Below are positions 6,322-13,242 of a stretch of 13,802 nt of DNA, piece by piece. The position numbers and the translations under genes are program-made. The stretch is from assembly GCA_021822995.1 (NCBI GenBank), contig JAKAPN010000004.1, forward strand, positions 1 through 13,802, written 5' to 3'. The notes beneath the pieces are model-generated. The model saw nothing but the letters and a program-made list of their open reading frames with translations. It did not search any database and was not told the origin of the DNA. Origin of the DNA: an archaeon (lineage in GTDB: Archaea; Thermoproteota; Nitrososphaeria; Nitrososphaerales; Gagatemarchaeaceae). Position 1 is the first letter of the stretch, and every line of letters starts with the position of its first letter.

Positions 6322-6369
6322 ACGCAGCGGCTCGGGCAACGCGTTGAGTATTGATCGAATGCCACGACA

Positions 6370-7572
6370 CTAGAGCATCCGAGTCTTGATGTCAGAACAG
6401 CCGAGGAACTGTCCAAGTTCGTCCGCTTCTTCGCGTACCATTGACCTGATGTGGGGAGAAATGCGGGCGAATGGGCTGACGTCTACTTGCAGCAACTCCC
6501 CCTTCTTCCTATGTGACCATACCCCCGCCGCTTTCCCGTCGACAAGGAGCACCGGCGACACCCACCCTGCCTCACGGTAGACAAGCTTGTGCTCCGCCTG
6601 GCCAACGATGGCGCGATGAGATTTGTGTCCCAGCATGAACGAGTCAAAGAAAGGGAGGAGGCGGACCGTGGGACTCTCCAGCCAGGCATTGGTCAGGGCT
6701 GGAAGGTCGTCCCGGAGCAAGGAAGCGCTCCAGCCTTCGACATCCACCCGGACCATGTCCGGTTCCCCGAGGGTCCAGATCTTTTTCGCGTCGCGCGCGG
6801 TCATCCCGGTCCAGATGGCGAAGTCGGAAAGGGTTGAAGGGCCATGCGCGCGGAGATACGTCTTCAGAAGCTCGCTCTGTGCCCGAGGTTCAGCCATATC
6901 CTTCCAGTGTGGAACCCACCTGTCTGCCCGGACGAATGTGGATTCGCTCCCCCTGTTGGGTCCGGAGCAGTAGACCCCCCTGGCTCCCGCGAGGTGTAGG
7001 AGATAGTTCGCTGGAAGCGCGAGGGGGCCGAAATCAACCCATGGGACATTCTTCTTGTTCCCCCACCCCACCCCGCCTGCCTTGTACCGCACCCGGTATC
7101 CCGCCGACCTTGACACCTCGACGGCCATCTCCGACTGAGTTAGTGGTTCGTCCAAGGCGTCCAAGACCGCGGCCACAAGCTTCTCAATTTTCTCCAATTT
7201 CACCCCTCTCCCCATGACCCATCGTATTTCGCGCTCAGCCCGAAGTGCGCTCCCTCTGACAAACATTGCAAGGTCCGTCGATGGGACGAGGAACATTGTT
7301 CTTCGCATGCACCATGCCTTCGCCAGCGTTCGCTTTTTCCATACAGCAGTATCGAGATCAGAAAGCGTCACTCCGCCCACCCTGGCTCTGATTGACGTCT
7401 GAGCCGCAGGGAGCAGCTGTGCCTGGGCCCCTCCGATGTCCAAGGCGGCGGAGGTGAGGGCTCCTGGTGGGAGCCTCTTGGTCAGGTGTTGCTTATGTAG
7501 CCTGAAAGCCGTTACCTGCTCCCAAGCCACCTGGTGGGCGGGTCCTGCGGTCGTGCCTGCAGTGAAAGGCAT
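6370..7572 (-). CDS. AlkZ-like winged-helix DNA-binding protein (HTH_42 family)
   Basis: The protein is 400 aa from ATG 7572, matching the usual 370-410 aa of HTH_42 (AlkZ/YcaQ) proteins. That ATG has a GGGGGTG ribosome-site-like element six bases upstream. The frame also has an ATG at 7698, but the extra 42 residues do not look conserved. Family marks, in order: QVTAFRLHKQHL at the N-terminus, a Q-A-Q triplet at about 50-52 that corresponds to the catalytic Q-x-Q of AlkZ glycosylases, TLAKAWCMRRTMFLVPSTDL where most members have RGT-L-H, a central winged-helix region with LTQSEMAVEVS and TLSDFAIWTGMTARDAKK, and LLPFFDSFMLGHKSHRAIV near residues 305-323. AlkZ enzymes unhook interstrand crosslinks or remove bulky adducts. 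The His of the RGTLH-type motif is Phe here. A glycosylase role is likely but not certain. It is divergent from the MFS gene. Confidence 0.82.
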   Translation of the reverse strand: MPFTAGTTAGPAHQVAWEQVTAFRLHKQHLTKRLPPGALTSAALDIGGAQAQLLPAAQTSIRARVGGVTLSDLDTAVWKKRTLAKAWCMRRTMFLVPSTDLAMFVRGSALRAEREIRWVMGRGVKLEKIEKLVAAVLDALDEPLTQSEMAVEVSRSAGYRVRYKAGGVGWGNKKNVPWVDFGPLALPANYLLHLAGARGVYCSGPNRGSESTFVRADRWVPHWKDMAEPRAQSELLKTYLRAHGPSTLSDFAIWTGMTARDAKKIWTLGEPDMVRVDVEGWSASLLRDDLPALTNAWLESPTVRLLPFFDSFMLGHKSHRAIVGQAEHKLVYREAGWVSPVLLVDGKAAGVWSHRKKGELLQVDVSPFARISPHIRSMVREEADELGQFLGCSDIKTRML

Positions 7573-7706
7573 CGGTCGCACCCCCTTGGCCGCACGCTCA
7601 AAGAACGTTCGTTGGTGGCTTGCGGCGCCAGCTGACCCATGATTAAGCCGTAAGAAGCCCGCTTGGGACCGACGAATGTGAAACAAGTCGAGAGGCATCC
7701 GTCGAG

Positions 7707-8915
7707 TTGACGCACACCAGGGCCAGGGCCCTCGCCTTTACTTCCGTAGGGCACTTCGTCAATGATGGATCTGTCTTTTTCCTCCCGCTGGTCGTCGACC
7801 TGCTGGCCGCTCTCAGGGGGGCCACCCCGCTCGAAGTGTCTGTCCTGTTGTTCCTGTTCTACTTTAGCTCGACAGTAGCCAGCGTCTTCGTCGGTCGGCG
7901 GGCGGACAGTACCGGGGCGCCCGGGAGATTGATGGCCGTCGGCATCGGCTGCCTGGGTTTGGGGCTGATGGGATTCTACCTGGCGATTACATACTCGACG
8001 GGGGCAGAGCTCTTTGCGTTCGCTTTCGTGTGCGACCTGGTAATGGGGGTGGGCAGTTCGTTCTACCATCCGCTCGGGGGGAGCGTCCTGCAGGCTTCGT
8101 TCGCAGGCGGGGCGAGCGGGAGGGCCCTTGGGATTAACGGCGCCATGGGAAGCCTCGGCAGGGCGCTTTATCCAACATTGTTCTTTGTTGCGGCAGCTCT
8201 CCTTACCACCCCTGGCTCCCTCGGCTTCTTCGGCCTGGTAGGTCTCGGAGCGGCACTCCTGATCTGGACCGGGCTCGGGAGAATAGAAGTGGAGAAGCAG
8301 AAAAGTGGAGAGCCGGGGCCCTCGGTCAGGAGCTCGCTGACAAGGCCCATGGTGATGCTCCTCGGCGTCTCGTTCCTGAGGTCTGCGGCCCTCTTCGGGG
8401 TTGCTGCTTACGCCCCGATATTCTTGACGACGCAGCGGGGGCTAGGGGTGAGCTCCATTTTGGGCCTGTCCCTGACGGTCTTCTACGCCTCGGCGATTGT
8501 AGGCCAGCCCCTCTTCGGCATGCTCACCGATAGGATAGACCACAGGTGGGTGCTCGCCGTCTCCGCGATTGGAGCTTCCCTGTCCATTGTTGGCTATGTT
8601 AACACGACTGGGGTTTCAAGCATCGCGCTCCTGTCGCTCTTCGGGTTCTTCGCCTACACAGGCTTCCCGTTGCTGATGGCGCTGGCTTCGGACTACTCGA
8701 AGCAGGCTTCGGCGCTTGGCAACTCCATAGTTTGGGGGCTGGGTGCGACAGGAGGGAACTCCGTCGGACCTATCCTGGTGTACGCGCTCGCCTTGAACGA
8801 GTACAGCAACCTCGGTTTTGCGTTCGAGATCATGGCCGGACTGGCTGTGGTCTCTGCTCTGGGATCAGTGTTGCTGCCCAGACCCATCGCCAGACCCAGG
8901 GAGCCCTCAAAGTAG
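7707..8915 (+). CDS. MFS transporter, fosmidomycin-resistance (Fsr)-like
   Basis: The protein is 402 aa with about twelve membrane helices in two halves, as expected for MFS. The Fsr-like marks are GHFVNDGSVFFLPLVVDLL in helix 1 (15-33), the loop 2-3 motif GRRADSTGAPGRL at about 63-75, GVGSSFYHPLGGSVL in helix 4 (115-129), and the signature GRALGINGAMGSLGRALYP at about 138-156. A second half motif, GQPLFGMLTDRIDHR, lies at about 266-280, after a charged central loop (EVEKQKSGEPGPS). The substrate is unknown; drug or metabolite export by proton antiport is the family norm. The start is TTG 7707. GAGAGG lies about 12 bases upstream, longer than ideal, and no closer in-frame ATG exists. The gene is divergent from the AlkZ-like gene. 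Confidence 0.88.
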   Translation: MTHTRARALAFTSVGHFVNDGSVFFLPLVVDLLAALRGATPLEVSVLLFLFYFSSTVASVFVGRRADSTGAPGRLMAVGIGCLGLGLMGFYLAITYSTGAELFAFAFVCDLVMGVGSSFYHPLGGSVLQASFAGGASGRALGINGAMGSLGRALYPTLFFVAAALLTTPGSLGFFGLVGLGAALLIWTGLGRIEVEKQKSGEPGPSVRSSLTRPMVMLLGVSFLRSAALFGVAAYAPIFLTTQRGLGVSSILGLSLTVFYASAIVGQPLFGMLTDRIDHRWVLAVSAIGASLSIVGYVNTTGVSSIALLSLFGFFAYTGFPLLMALASDYSKQASALGNSIVWGLGATGGNSVGPILVYALALNEYSNLGFAFEIMAGLAVVSALGSVLLPRPIARPREPSK

Positions 8916-8962
8916 ACGCTTGGGAACGGACAGGGAAATCCCCGGAGGCTTGGTTTTACAAA

Positions 8963-8980
8963 TCGCCTGACCTGTGGCGA
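8963..8980. other. Short inverted repeat between convergent genes
   Basis: TCGCC (8963-8967) and GGCGA (8976-8980) pair around an eight-base loop in the 93-base spacer after the MFS gene. A TTTT run lies just before it at about 8953-8957 and could act as a U-tract for the plus-strand transcript. The support is weak. Confidence 0.22.
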
Positions 8981-9008
8981 ATGTGTTGTTCGTGTGTTGG
9001 AAGGCGAA

Positions 9009-10769
9009 TCAGCTTTTGGGGTCCAGGGCTTCGAGGAAGTACTCCGGAAAGAGGTCCCGGTGTCGCCCGACGAAAGGTGTGAAATTGGAGTCCAGCACAT
9101 AGGTGACAGCGTGATCGGTTTCGCTTCTTACGCTTCGTCCGTAAGTCTGCACGAGACGGAGGGCCGTCTGCCAGTCATACCACCCAGGGTCCTTTTCGAG
9201 CTTCACCCGTGTCCTCCTTTCTGAGAGGTCTGGGAACGGGACCTTCACCAAGACCTGGAACCTAGATAGGTCATCCCTCAAGTCGACTCCCTGGTAAAGG
9301 CTTGGGGAGATCAATACTGATTCGTCCCTTTCGCCATGGACCTGCAGGAGGTTCGACCGGGAGGCGACGTTCTCAGTACTCGAAAGCCTCGCTCTGTTGG
9401 ATGCCGAGACATGTTCCATGATGTATCTCGCCTGCCGGTAAGAGGTAGTGTGGATCACCCCCCTTTCGCCAGCGTGAGTGGTCATCACCTCATCGACCGC
9501 CTTGGCGACGGCGGCCATGGAAGCGTCCATCGTGCTCCTGTTCAGCTGGGCCGAGTTCAGCGGTTTGATTGGTCTGTTTCTCGCGGGAAATGACGAAGCA
9601 CCAACCTTGACGAAGGCAGCCTCGTCCTCTGGAATGCCCAGGGACTTGCAGAAGACCTGTTTCGAGAAGACTGTGGCGGACATGAGCAGCACAATATCTG
9701 CCGACGCGAAGAGCTGGCTTGTGTATCCGCTGATGTCCAAGGGCTGGAAGTCTACCTCTTCCACCGACGCGCCATCTTCCACGTTGGCGGTTGCCTTAAT
9801 GCCGTTGACGACCCAGTTGAAAGGAGCGGCTTTGAGGTCGTCTGCGAACCCCTTCAGAGCCTCGAGAGTGTCTTTACATGATGCCACCCGGTCTTGCACT
9901 CCCTGATCATTAGTGTTAGCGTCTATGAATTTCTCCAGTCTCTTCTTGGCATCCTCAAGTGGGCCCGTCCAGGCGCCAGCGTCATCTGTGCCCATGTCGG
10001 GGATCATAGGGCGATCATTCCGCTCCACTGAATATGTTCCCAGAATTGACGCCTTCAGCGAGAACGACGCAAACCCCACCATCTGTTTCTCGATGTCGTG
10101 GGCCTCGTCACAGACAAGCAGCTTCCTCCGCCTGATGTCGTCGGTGTAGCTCAATTCTGAGAGGAAGAAAGGGTAATTCGCGACCATCACCCGCTCCTTG
10201 AGCGCTTCCCACTTTTGCTCGTAGTACGGGCAGAGCTTGTCATCCTTGAGGTGGCGGCACTTCGCGTCCTTCCTGCAGACCCCCCTGGCGTGCTCGTCGT
10301 ACTCGTCGAAGGTCAAGAAGTGCGGGCAGTCCGTCAGGGTCCAGTCAGCCTCGCACCTCCCCTTGCTGCAGGCCGGAAAGGTCCCTCTGCTGGTAGGGAC
10401 CAGGCAGGTGAAATTAGACTTGCCTGTGACCACGGGGAATCCGAAGTCGGCGGAGTACTGCGCTTGGAGCTGCTTGGTTGAGGTCAGAAGATATGCGGAG
10501 CCGAGGTGGCGGCAAAGCGCGGCGGCTATCGCCGACTTCCCGAACCCCACCGGGGCTTCCAAGATGATGAATCGCTTTGACCGTGCTAGGGCAGCATCCA
10601 CCTCGTCTAAGGTATCTTTCTGCGACGGCCGCAGCGTGGGAAATGGGAAGCTATCGACGAGTCGTTGGGGCGCCACTTCTGTTCTTAGGCTGGCGCCGCA
10701 CCTCTGACAGATGCCCGAGACTTTCCTGATTACGTTAACACGTGCGCCGCAGTGGGGGCAGAACTTCAA
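9009..10769 (-). CDS. XPD/Rad3 (DinG-like) superfamily 2 DNA helicase with N-terminal zinc ribbon
   Basis: The protein is 586 aa from TTG 10769. The first residues read MKFCPHCG, and a TATA-like box lies about 30 bases upstream. A longer frame to TTG 10808 would overlap that box. A zinc ribbon uses Cys4, Cys7, Cys21 and Cys24. Helicase motifs follow in order: FPFPTLRPSQKDTLDEV (Q-like region, 41-57), Walker A EAPVGFGKS (71-79), DEAH (221-224), SAT (364-366), SPSLYQGVDL (motif V, 488-497), and QTYGRSVR (motif VI, 541-548). Between motifs Ia and II, cysteines at 122, 134, 139, 148, 165, 171 and 180 sit where XPD/DinG proteins hold a 4Fe-4S cluster. The arch-like insertion is at about 230-350. 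The expected activity is 5'-3' DNA unwinding driven by ATP, in repair or replication-fork processing. Seven cysteines exceed the usual four. The neighbours do not refine its role. Confidence 0.9.
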   Translation of the reverse strand: MKFCPHCGARVNVIRKVSGICQRCGASLRTEVAPQRLVDSFPFPTLRPSQKDTLDEVDAALARSKRFIILEAPVGFGKSAIAAALCRHLGSAYLLTSTKQLQAQYSADFGFPVVTGKSNFTCLVPTSRGTFPACSKGRCEADWTLTDCPHFLTFDEYDEHARGVCRKDAKCRHLKDDKLCPYYEQKWEALKERVMVANYPFFLSELSYTDDIRRRKLLVCDEAHDIEKQMVGFASFSLKASILGTYSVERNDRPMIPDMGTDDAGAWTGPLEDAKKRLEKFIDANTNDQGVQDRVASCKDTLEALKGFADDLKAAPFNWVVNGIKATANVEDGASVEEVDFQPLDISGYTSQLFASADIVLLMSATVFSKQVFCKSLGIPEDEAAFVKVGASSFPARNRPIKPLNSAQLNRSTMDASMAAVAKAVDEVMTTHAGERGVIHTTSYRQARYIMEHVSASNRARLSSTENVASRSNLLQVHGERDESVLISPSLYQGVDLRDDLSRFQVLVKVPFPDLSERRTRVKLEKDPGWYDWQTALRLVQTYGRSVRSETDHAVTYVLDSNFTPFVGRHRDLFPEYFLEALDPKS

Positions 10770-10796
10770 TTGGATGAACTCGCAATCTGGAGCCGG

Positions 10797-10802
10797 TATA
10801 AA
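10797..10802 (-). promoter_or_regulatory. TATA-like box for the helicase gene
   Basis: On the minus strand this reads TTTATA within GAAGTTTATACC. Its centre is about 30 bases upstream of TTG 10769, which suits a leaderless or near-leaderless mRNA. On the plus strand the same site reads TATAAA and could also drive the PH-domain gene, though with a leader of about 70 bases. Confidence 0.4.
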
Positions 10803-10893
10803 CTTCAATGAAATTCCTGCAAGTAGACACCCAGGGAGGCACTAATCTTCAGGTCCGGCAGTTGATGGTAAGCCGTCGGCACAGCCTAAACTG

Positions 10894-11448
10894 TTGTATG
10901 AAATACCAGGGACGGCACGCCCTATCGTGTCGGAATCGGACAATGGTGTGATATGGCGTGGAAAACCCTGGGTCGTACCCGCTATTGTAGCTAGGACAGC
11001 CGGAGTGGTCGTCCTCGGGATCATAGCGCTCGAAACTCTGGTCTTTCTGAGAGTCGCGATGAATTCTCTCCAAGGATTTCCTCTATATGTCTGGGCCTTC
11101 GGGTTCATGGGTGTCGCCTGGCTCGCTTCAATCCTGAGGCTGGCATTCACCAGGGCATCCAACTCCTATGTGCTCCGGCAGAGCTCCATGGAAGTGGACC
11201 GTGGAATCGTCGGTAGACAATACCTTGTCGTCTCCCCCTCGGCGTTCTCCGAGTTGGAGGTAGACCAGGGTGTCATAGGGAGGGTTCTGAACTATGGGAG
11301 CGTCGCGGTAAGATCTCAGGGAGGGCAGCAGCTTACCTTAAGGCTGATTCGTGACCCGAAGGAGGTCTCGACCAAAATCAGAGAAGTGATGACCACTCCA
11401 ATGGTAAGGGTCGAAAAGGACGGGCAGGCTTGGCAGTCGAGGCTCTAG
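10894..11448 (+). CDS. Bacterial-type PH-domain (bPH2/YdbS-like) membrane protein
   Basis: The protein is 184 aa from TTG 10894. The frame upstream reaches a TAA at 10843 with no ATG or GTG, so TTG is the only usual start; a GTG at about residue 12 is an alternative. An N-terminal cytoplasmic stretch contains VIWRGKPW, typical of bPH2 proteins. Two membrane helices lie at about 28-52 and 63-85. A C-terminal PH-like domain at about 90-165 has NSYVLRQSSMEVDRGIVGR, FSELEVDQGVIGRVLNYGSV and IRDPKEV. Proteins of this type (YdbS/DUF304-like) sit in the membrane with the PH domain on the cytoplasmic side. Their biochemical role is mostly unknown. The gene ends in a four-base tail-to-tail overlap with the EamA gene. 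Confidence 0.85.
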   Translation: MYEIPGTARPIVSESDNGVIWRGKPWVVPAIVARTAGVVVLGIIALETLVFLRVAMNSLQGFPLYVWAFGFMGVAWLASILRLAFTRASNSYVLRQSSMEVDRGIVGRQYLVVSPSAFSELEVDQGVIGRVLNYGSVAVRSQGGQQLTLRLIRDPKEVSTKIREVMTTPMVRVEKDGQAWQSRL

Positions 11449-12335
11449 ATCCCAGCGGGGCGGCGCCTGGCCACCAGCGTCACCCCCGACGAGAGGAGTA
11501 TCGAGAGCCCGATCACAATGGCTCCGAGCCACTGGAGCGGGGTCAGGCTCTCGCCCAGCAGGAAGAAAGAGAGTCCCACCCCCACTATGATTTCGACCAG
11601 CAACAATACTGCCGACTGGCCGGCTCCGGTGTAGGAGAGCCCTCTGGTGTACATTGCCAGAGCCACTACGGTGCACGGGATGCCGAGCCAGAGTAGGGCC
11701 GCCACCCCATAGGGCTGGACGAAGCTCGTTGCCGAAAAAGGGCCGCCGGCCAGAGCCGCTGGCGCGGACTCGACGGCTATGACCACCACCAAAGCAAACG
11801 AGCCCGAGAGCGTGGAGATATCGAGCTTCTTGCTGACAACGATGAAAGTGGTGTAGCCCAAGGCAGAGCCGACAAGCAGAAGGTCTCCCAGGGCGCTCCC
11901 CCCAGAGCTTAGGCTCGAGGAGTAGACCAGGAGCACGCCGAATACCCCCATGACGACCCCTGCTGCAGCCCCGACGCCCGGCCTTTCTTTCAATACGAAG
12001 TATGCCACGATAGGAGTAAAGATGACAAAGAGGTTCGAGAGGAGCGAAGCGAGCGAAGCCCCCGCCATGTCTTGGCCGACGAATTGCGAAAGGAACGCGA
12101 GGGTGTACACCACCCCCACCCCCCAGACCAATGGCTTCCTGAGTTCCCTCCACACCGTGGCGGTCTTGCGGAACGCCCCGAATACGAAGACAGCTGCGCT
12201 CGCCACGAGGAACCTCTCGAATAGGAGCAGGTATGGGTCGGCATAATGCAGACCCACAGTGATGGCAACGAAGCTCGTCCCCCAGATTACACCGGCACCG
12301 GTGGTCAGCGCCACCCCAGCCGCCTCTCCTTTCAT
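11445..12335 (-). CDS. EamA/DMT-superfamily transporter
   Basis: The protein is 296 aa, the standard size for a ten-helix drug/metabolite transporter with two EamA repeats (about 5-131 and 148-288). Repeat 1 opens with GVALTTGAGVIWGTSFVAI and contains FERFLVASAAVFVF and SLLSNLFVIFTPIVAYFVLKERP. Repeat 2 contains GDLLLVGSALGYTTFIVVSKK, LWLGIPCTVVALAMYTRGL and the closing LLGESLTPLQWLGAIVIGLSILL. Gly/Pro and small-residue patterns match export-type DMT proteins of amino acids, sugars or drugs; the substrate is unknown. The start is ATG 12335. A weak TATA-like GGCTTATCG at about 12362-12370 would give a very short leader. Its stop codon shares the palindrome CTAG with the stop of the PH-domain gene. 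Confidence 0.9.
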   Translation of the reverse strand: MKGEAAGVALTTGAGVIWGTSFVAITVGLHYADPYLLLFERFLVASAAVFVFGAFRKTATVWRELRKPLVWGVGVVYTLAFLSQFVGQDMAGASLASLLSNLFVIFTPIVAYFVLKERPGVGAAAGVVMGVFGVLLVYSSSLSSGGSALGDLLLVGSALGYTTFIVVSKKLDISTLSGSFALVVVIAVESAPAALAGGPFSATSFVQPYGVAALLWLGIPCTVVALAMYTRGLSYTGAGQSAVLLLVEIIVGVGLSFFLLGESLTPLQWLGAIVIGLSILLSSGVTLVARRRPAGI

Positions 12336-12417
12336 CGAGCAGCCTATCGGAAGTGACGGGACGATAAGCCTTCAAAGGGACCAATTGCTGACCGCCCTCT
12401 CCGCATTCCGGCCGCTG

Positions 12418-12437
12418 TGACGTCAGGCGCGCATGCG
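12418..12437. promoter_or_regulatory. Two adjacent 8-base palindromes upstream of the Bat-like regulator (candidate operator)
   Basis: TGACGTCA (12418-12425) and CGCATGCG (12430-12437) are perfect palindromes spaced by four bases, just before the TATA box of the regulator gene. Such a position fits an operator for autoregulation or for a neighbouring factor. Each palindrome alone could occur by chance. Confidence 0.3.
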
Positions 12438-12442
12438 TTGAC

Positions 12443-12450
12443 AATATAAA
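12443..12450 (+). promoter_or_regulatory. TATA box of the Bat-like regulator
   Basis: AATATAAA lies in a GC-rich setting and is one of the clearest TATA elements of the window. It is 15-22 bases before ATG 12465 and about 27 bases (centre) before TTG 12474 in the same frame. The archaeal spacing rule slightly favours TTG 12474 as a leaderless start. Confidence 0.55.
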
Positions 12451-12464
12451 TCGGCCGGAGTTGG

Positions 12465-13166
12465 ATGGAAGGGTTGCTTCAAGAAGTCACGTTGGGGCTT
12501 GACCCCAGCCCGTTCTTCGGCGAAATGCGTGAAGTGGCTTCAGGGTTCGATGCTGCAATCACGGTGGAGGACTGTAGTCTAAGCGGGTCCAAGAGGATGA
12601 TGCTCAGGGTGAACATAGACGCTCCCAAGTGGAATGCGGGGAAAATCGTGGCCGCGCTGAGGAAGCGCCCATCTGTCAAGAGGGTCTACGCATCAGCCGG
12701 AAAGAAGGCGAAATCGTCCTGCATCATAGTGCTCGACCAGCCACGCATATGCAAAGCCACGCGCAAGGCGGGCATCTTTTGCCTTACTTGCGCATACAAT
12801 ACGGCGGGGACCGATGAAGGATGGCGCCTCCTCGCGAAGAGCTCGCATGCCATGCGCAAGTTGCTCGACCAGCTGAAGGACGAGGGCGTCGCGGTCACCA
12901 TCAAGGGCGAATCTACAGTTTCGAAGGGCATCGAACTCACGAGCAGGCAGTCGGAAGTAGTAGCGAAGGCGGCATCGCTGGGATACTTCGACTTCCCGCG
13001 GAAGAAAGACTCCCACTATGTAGCGAAGGCCCTGGGGATAAAGCCGGCCACCTTCAGCGAGATCATGCGTGCTGCGGAGAGGAAGATGGTCGAGAGATAC
13101 ATACGCGCGGTACGGTCGAAGTCGGCCGGGACAGTTGGACCGCGCCGCACTGGAAAGCAAGATTAG
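12465..13166 (+). CDS. Bat-type (HTH_10) transcriptional regulator with a cysteine cluster
   Basis: The protein is 233 aa from ATG 12465; TTG 12474 would give a protein three residues shorter. The C-terminal domain (about 157-212) is the bacterio-opsin-activator HTH: LTSRQSEVVAKAASLGYFDFPRK, then HYVAKALGIKPATFSEIMRAAERKM. This family is almost confined to archaea. The N-terminal region (about 1-150) is a mixed alpha/beta domain I cannot name. It carries five cysteines: Cys37, then Cys86, Cys96, Cys106 and Cys109 (C-x9-C-x9-C-x2-C), in a stretch with ICKATRKAGIFCLTC. Four clustered cysteines suggest metal, Fe-S or redox sensing, which is inference. The tail (214-233) is basic and disordered-looking. 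It is a single-gene unit, divergent from the EamA transporter, which is a plausible target. Confidence 0.87.
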   Translation: MEGLLQEVTLGLDPSPFFGEMREVASGFDAAITVEDCSLSGSKRMMLRVNIDAPKWNAGKIVAALRKRPSVKRVYASAGKKAKSSCIIVLDQPRICKATRKAGIFCLTCAYNTAGTDEGWRLLAKSSHAMRKLLDQLKDEGVAVTIKGESTVSKGIELTSRQSEVVAKAASLGYFDFPRKKDSHYVAKALGIKPATFSEIMRAAERKMVERYIRAVRSKSAGTVGPRRTGKQD

Positions 13167-13184
13167 GACCGAGCGTGCCCGGTC
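13167..13184. other. Short inverted repeat right after the regulator stop
   Basis: GACCG (13167-13171) and CGGTC (13180-13184) can pair around an eight-base loop directly behind the stop codon, in the 76-base spacer between convergent genes. There is no U-run. A 3'-end role is possible but weakly supported. Confidence 0.2.
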
Positions 13185-13242
13185 GGGCCATCAGCCCTCG
13201 GCTTCTGTCGGAGTGATATGTGGGCTTTGAATACGGACGACC

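Noticed and set aside
7512..8069. Minus-strand frame of 185 codons over the AlkZ/MFS junction
   Set aside because: It overlaps the clear MFS N-terminus and AlkZ-like N-terminus, and its composition is charged and low in hydrophobic residues. A shadow.
10842..11162. Minus-strand frame of 106 codons
   Set aside because: It is antisense to the PH-domain protein's N-terminal region, which has convincing family motifs.
11338..12444. Long minus-strand frame of 368 codons
   Set aside because: It overlaps the EamA gene in another frame, is rich in Arg, Gly and His, and has no recognisable domain. It is a GC-driven shadow.
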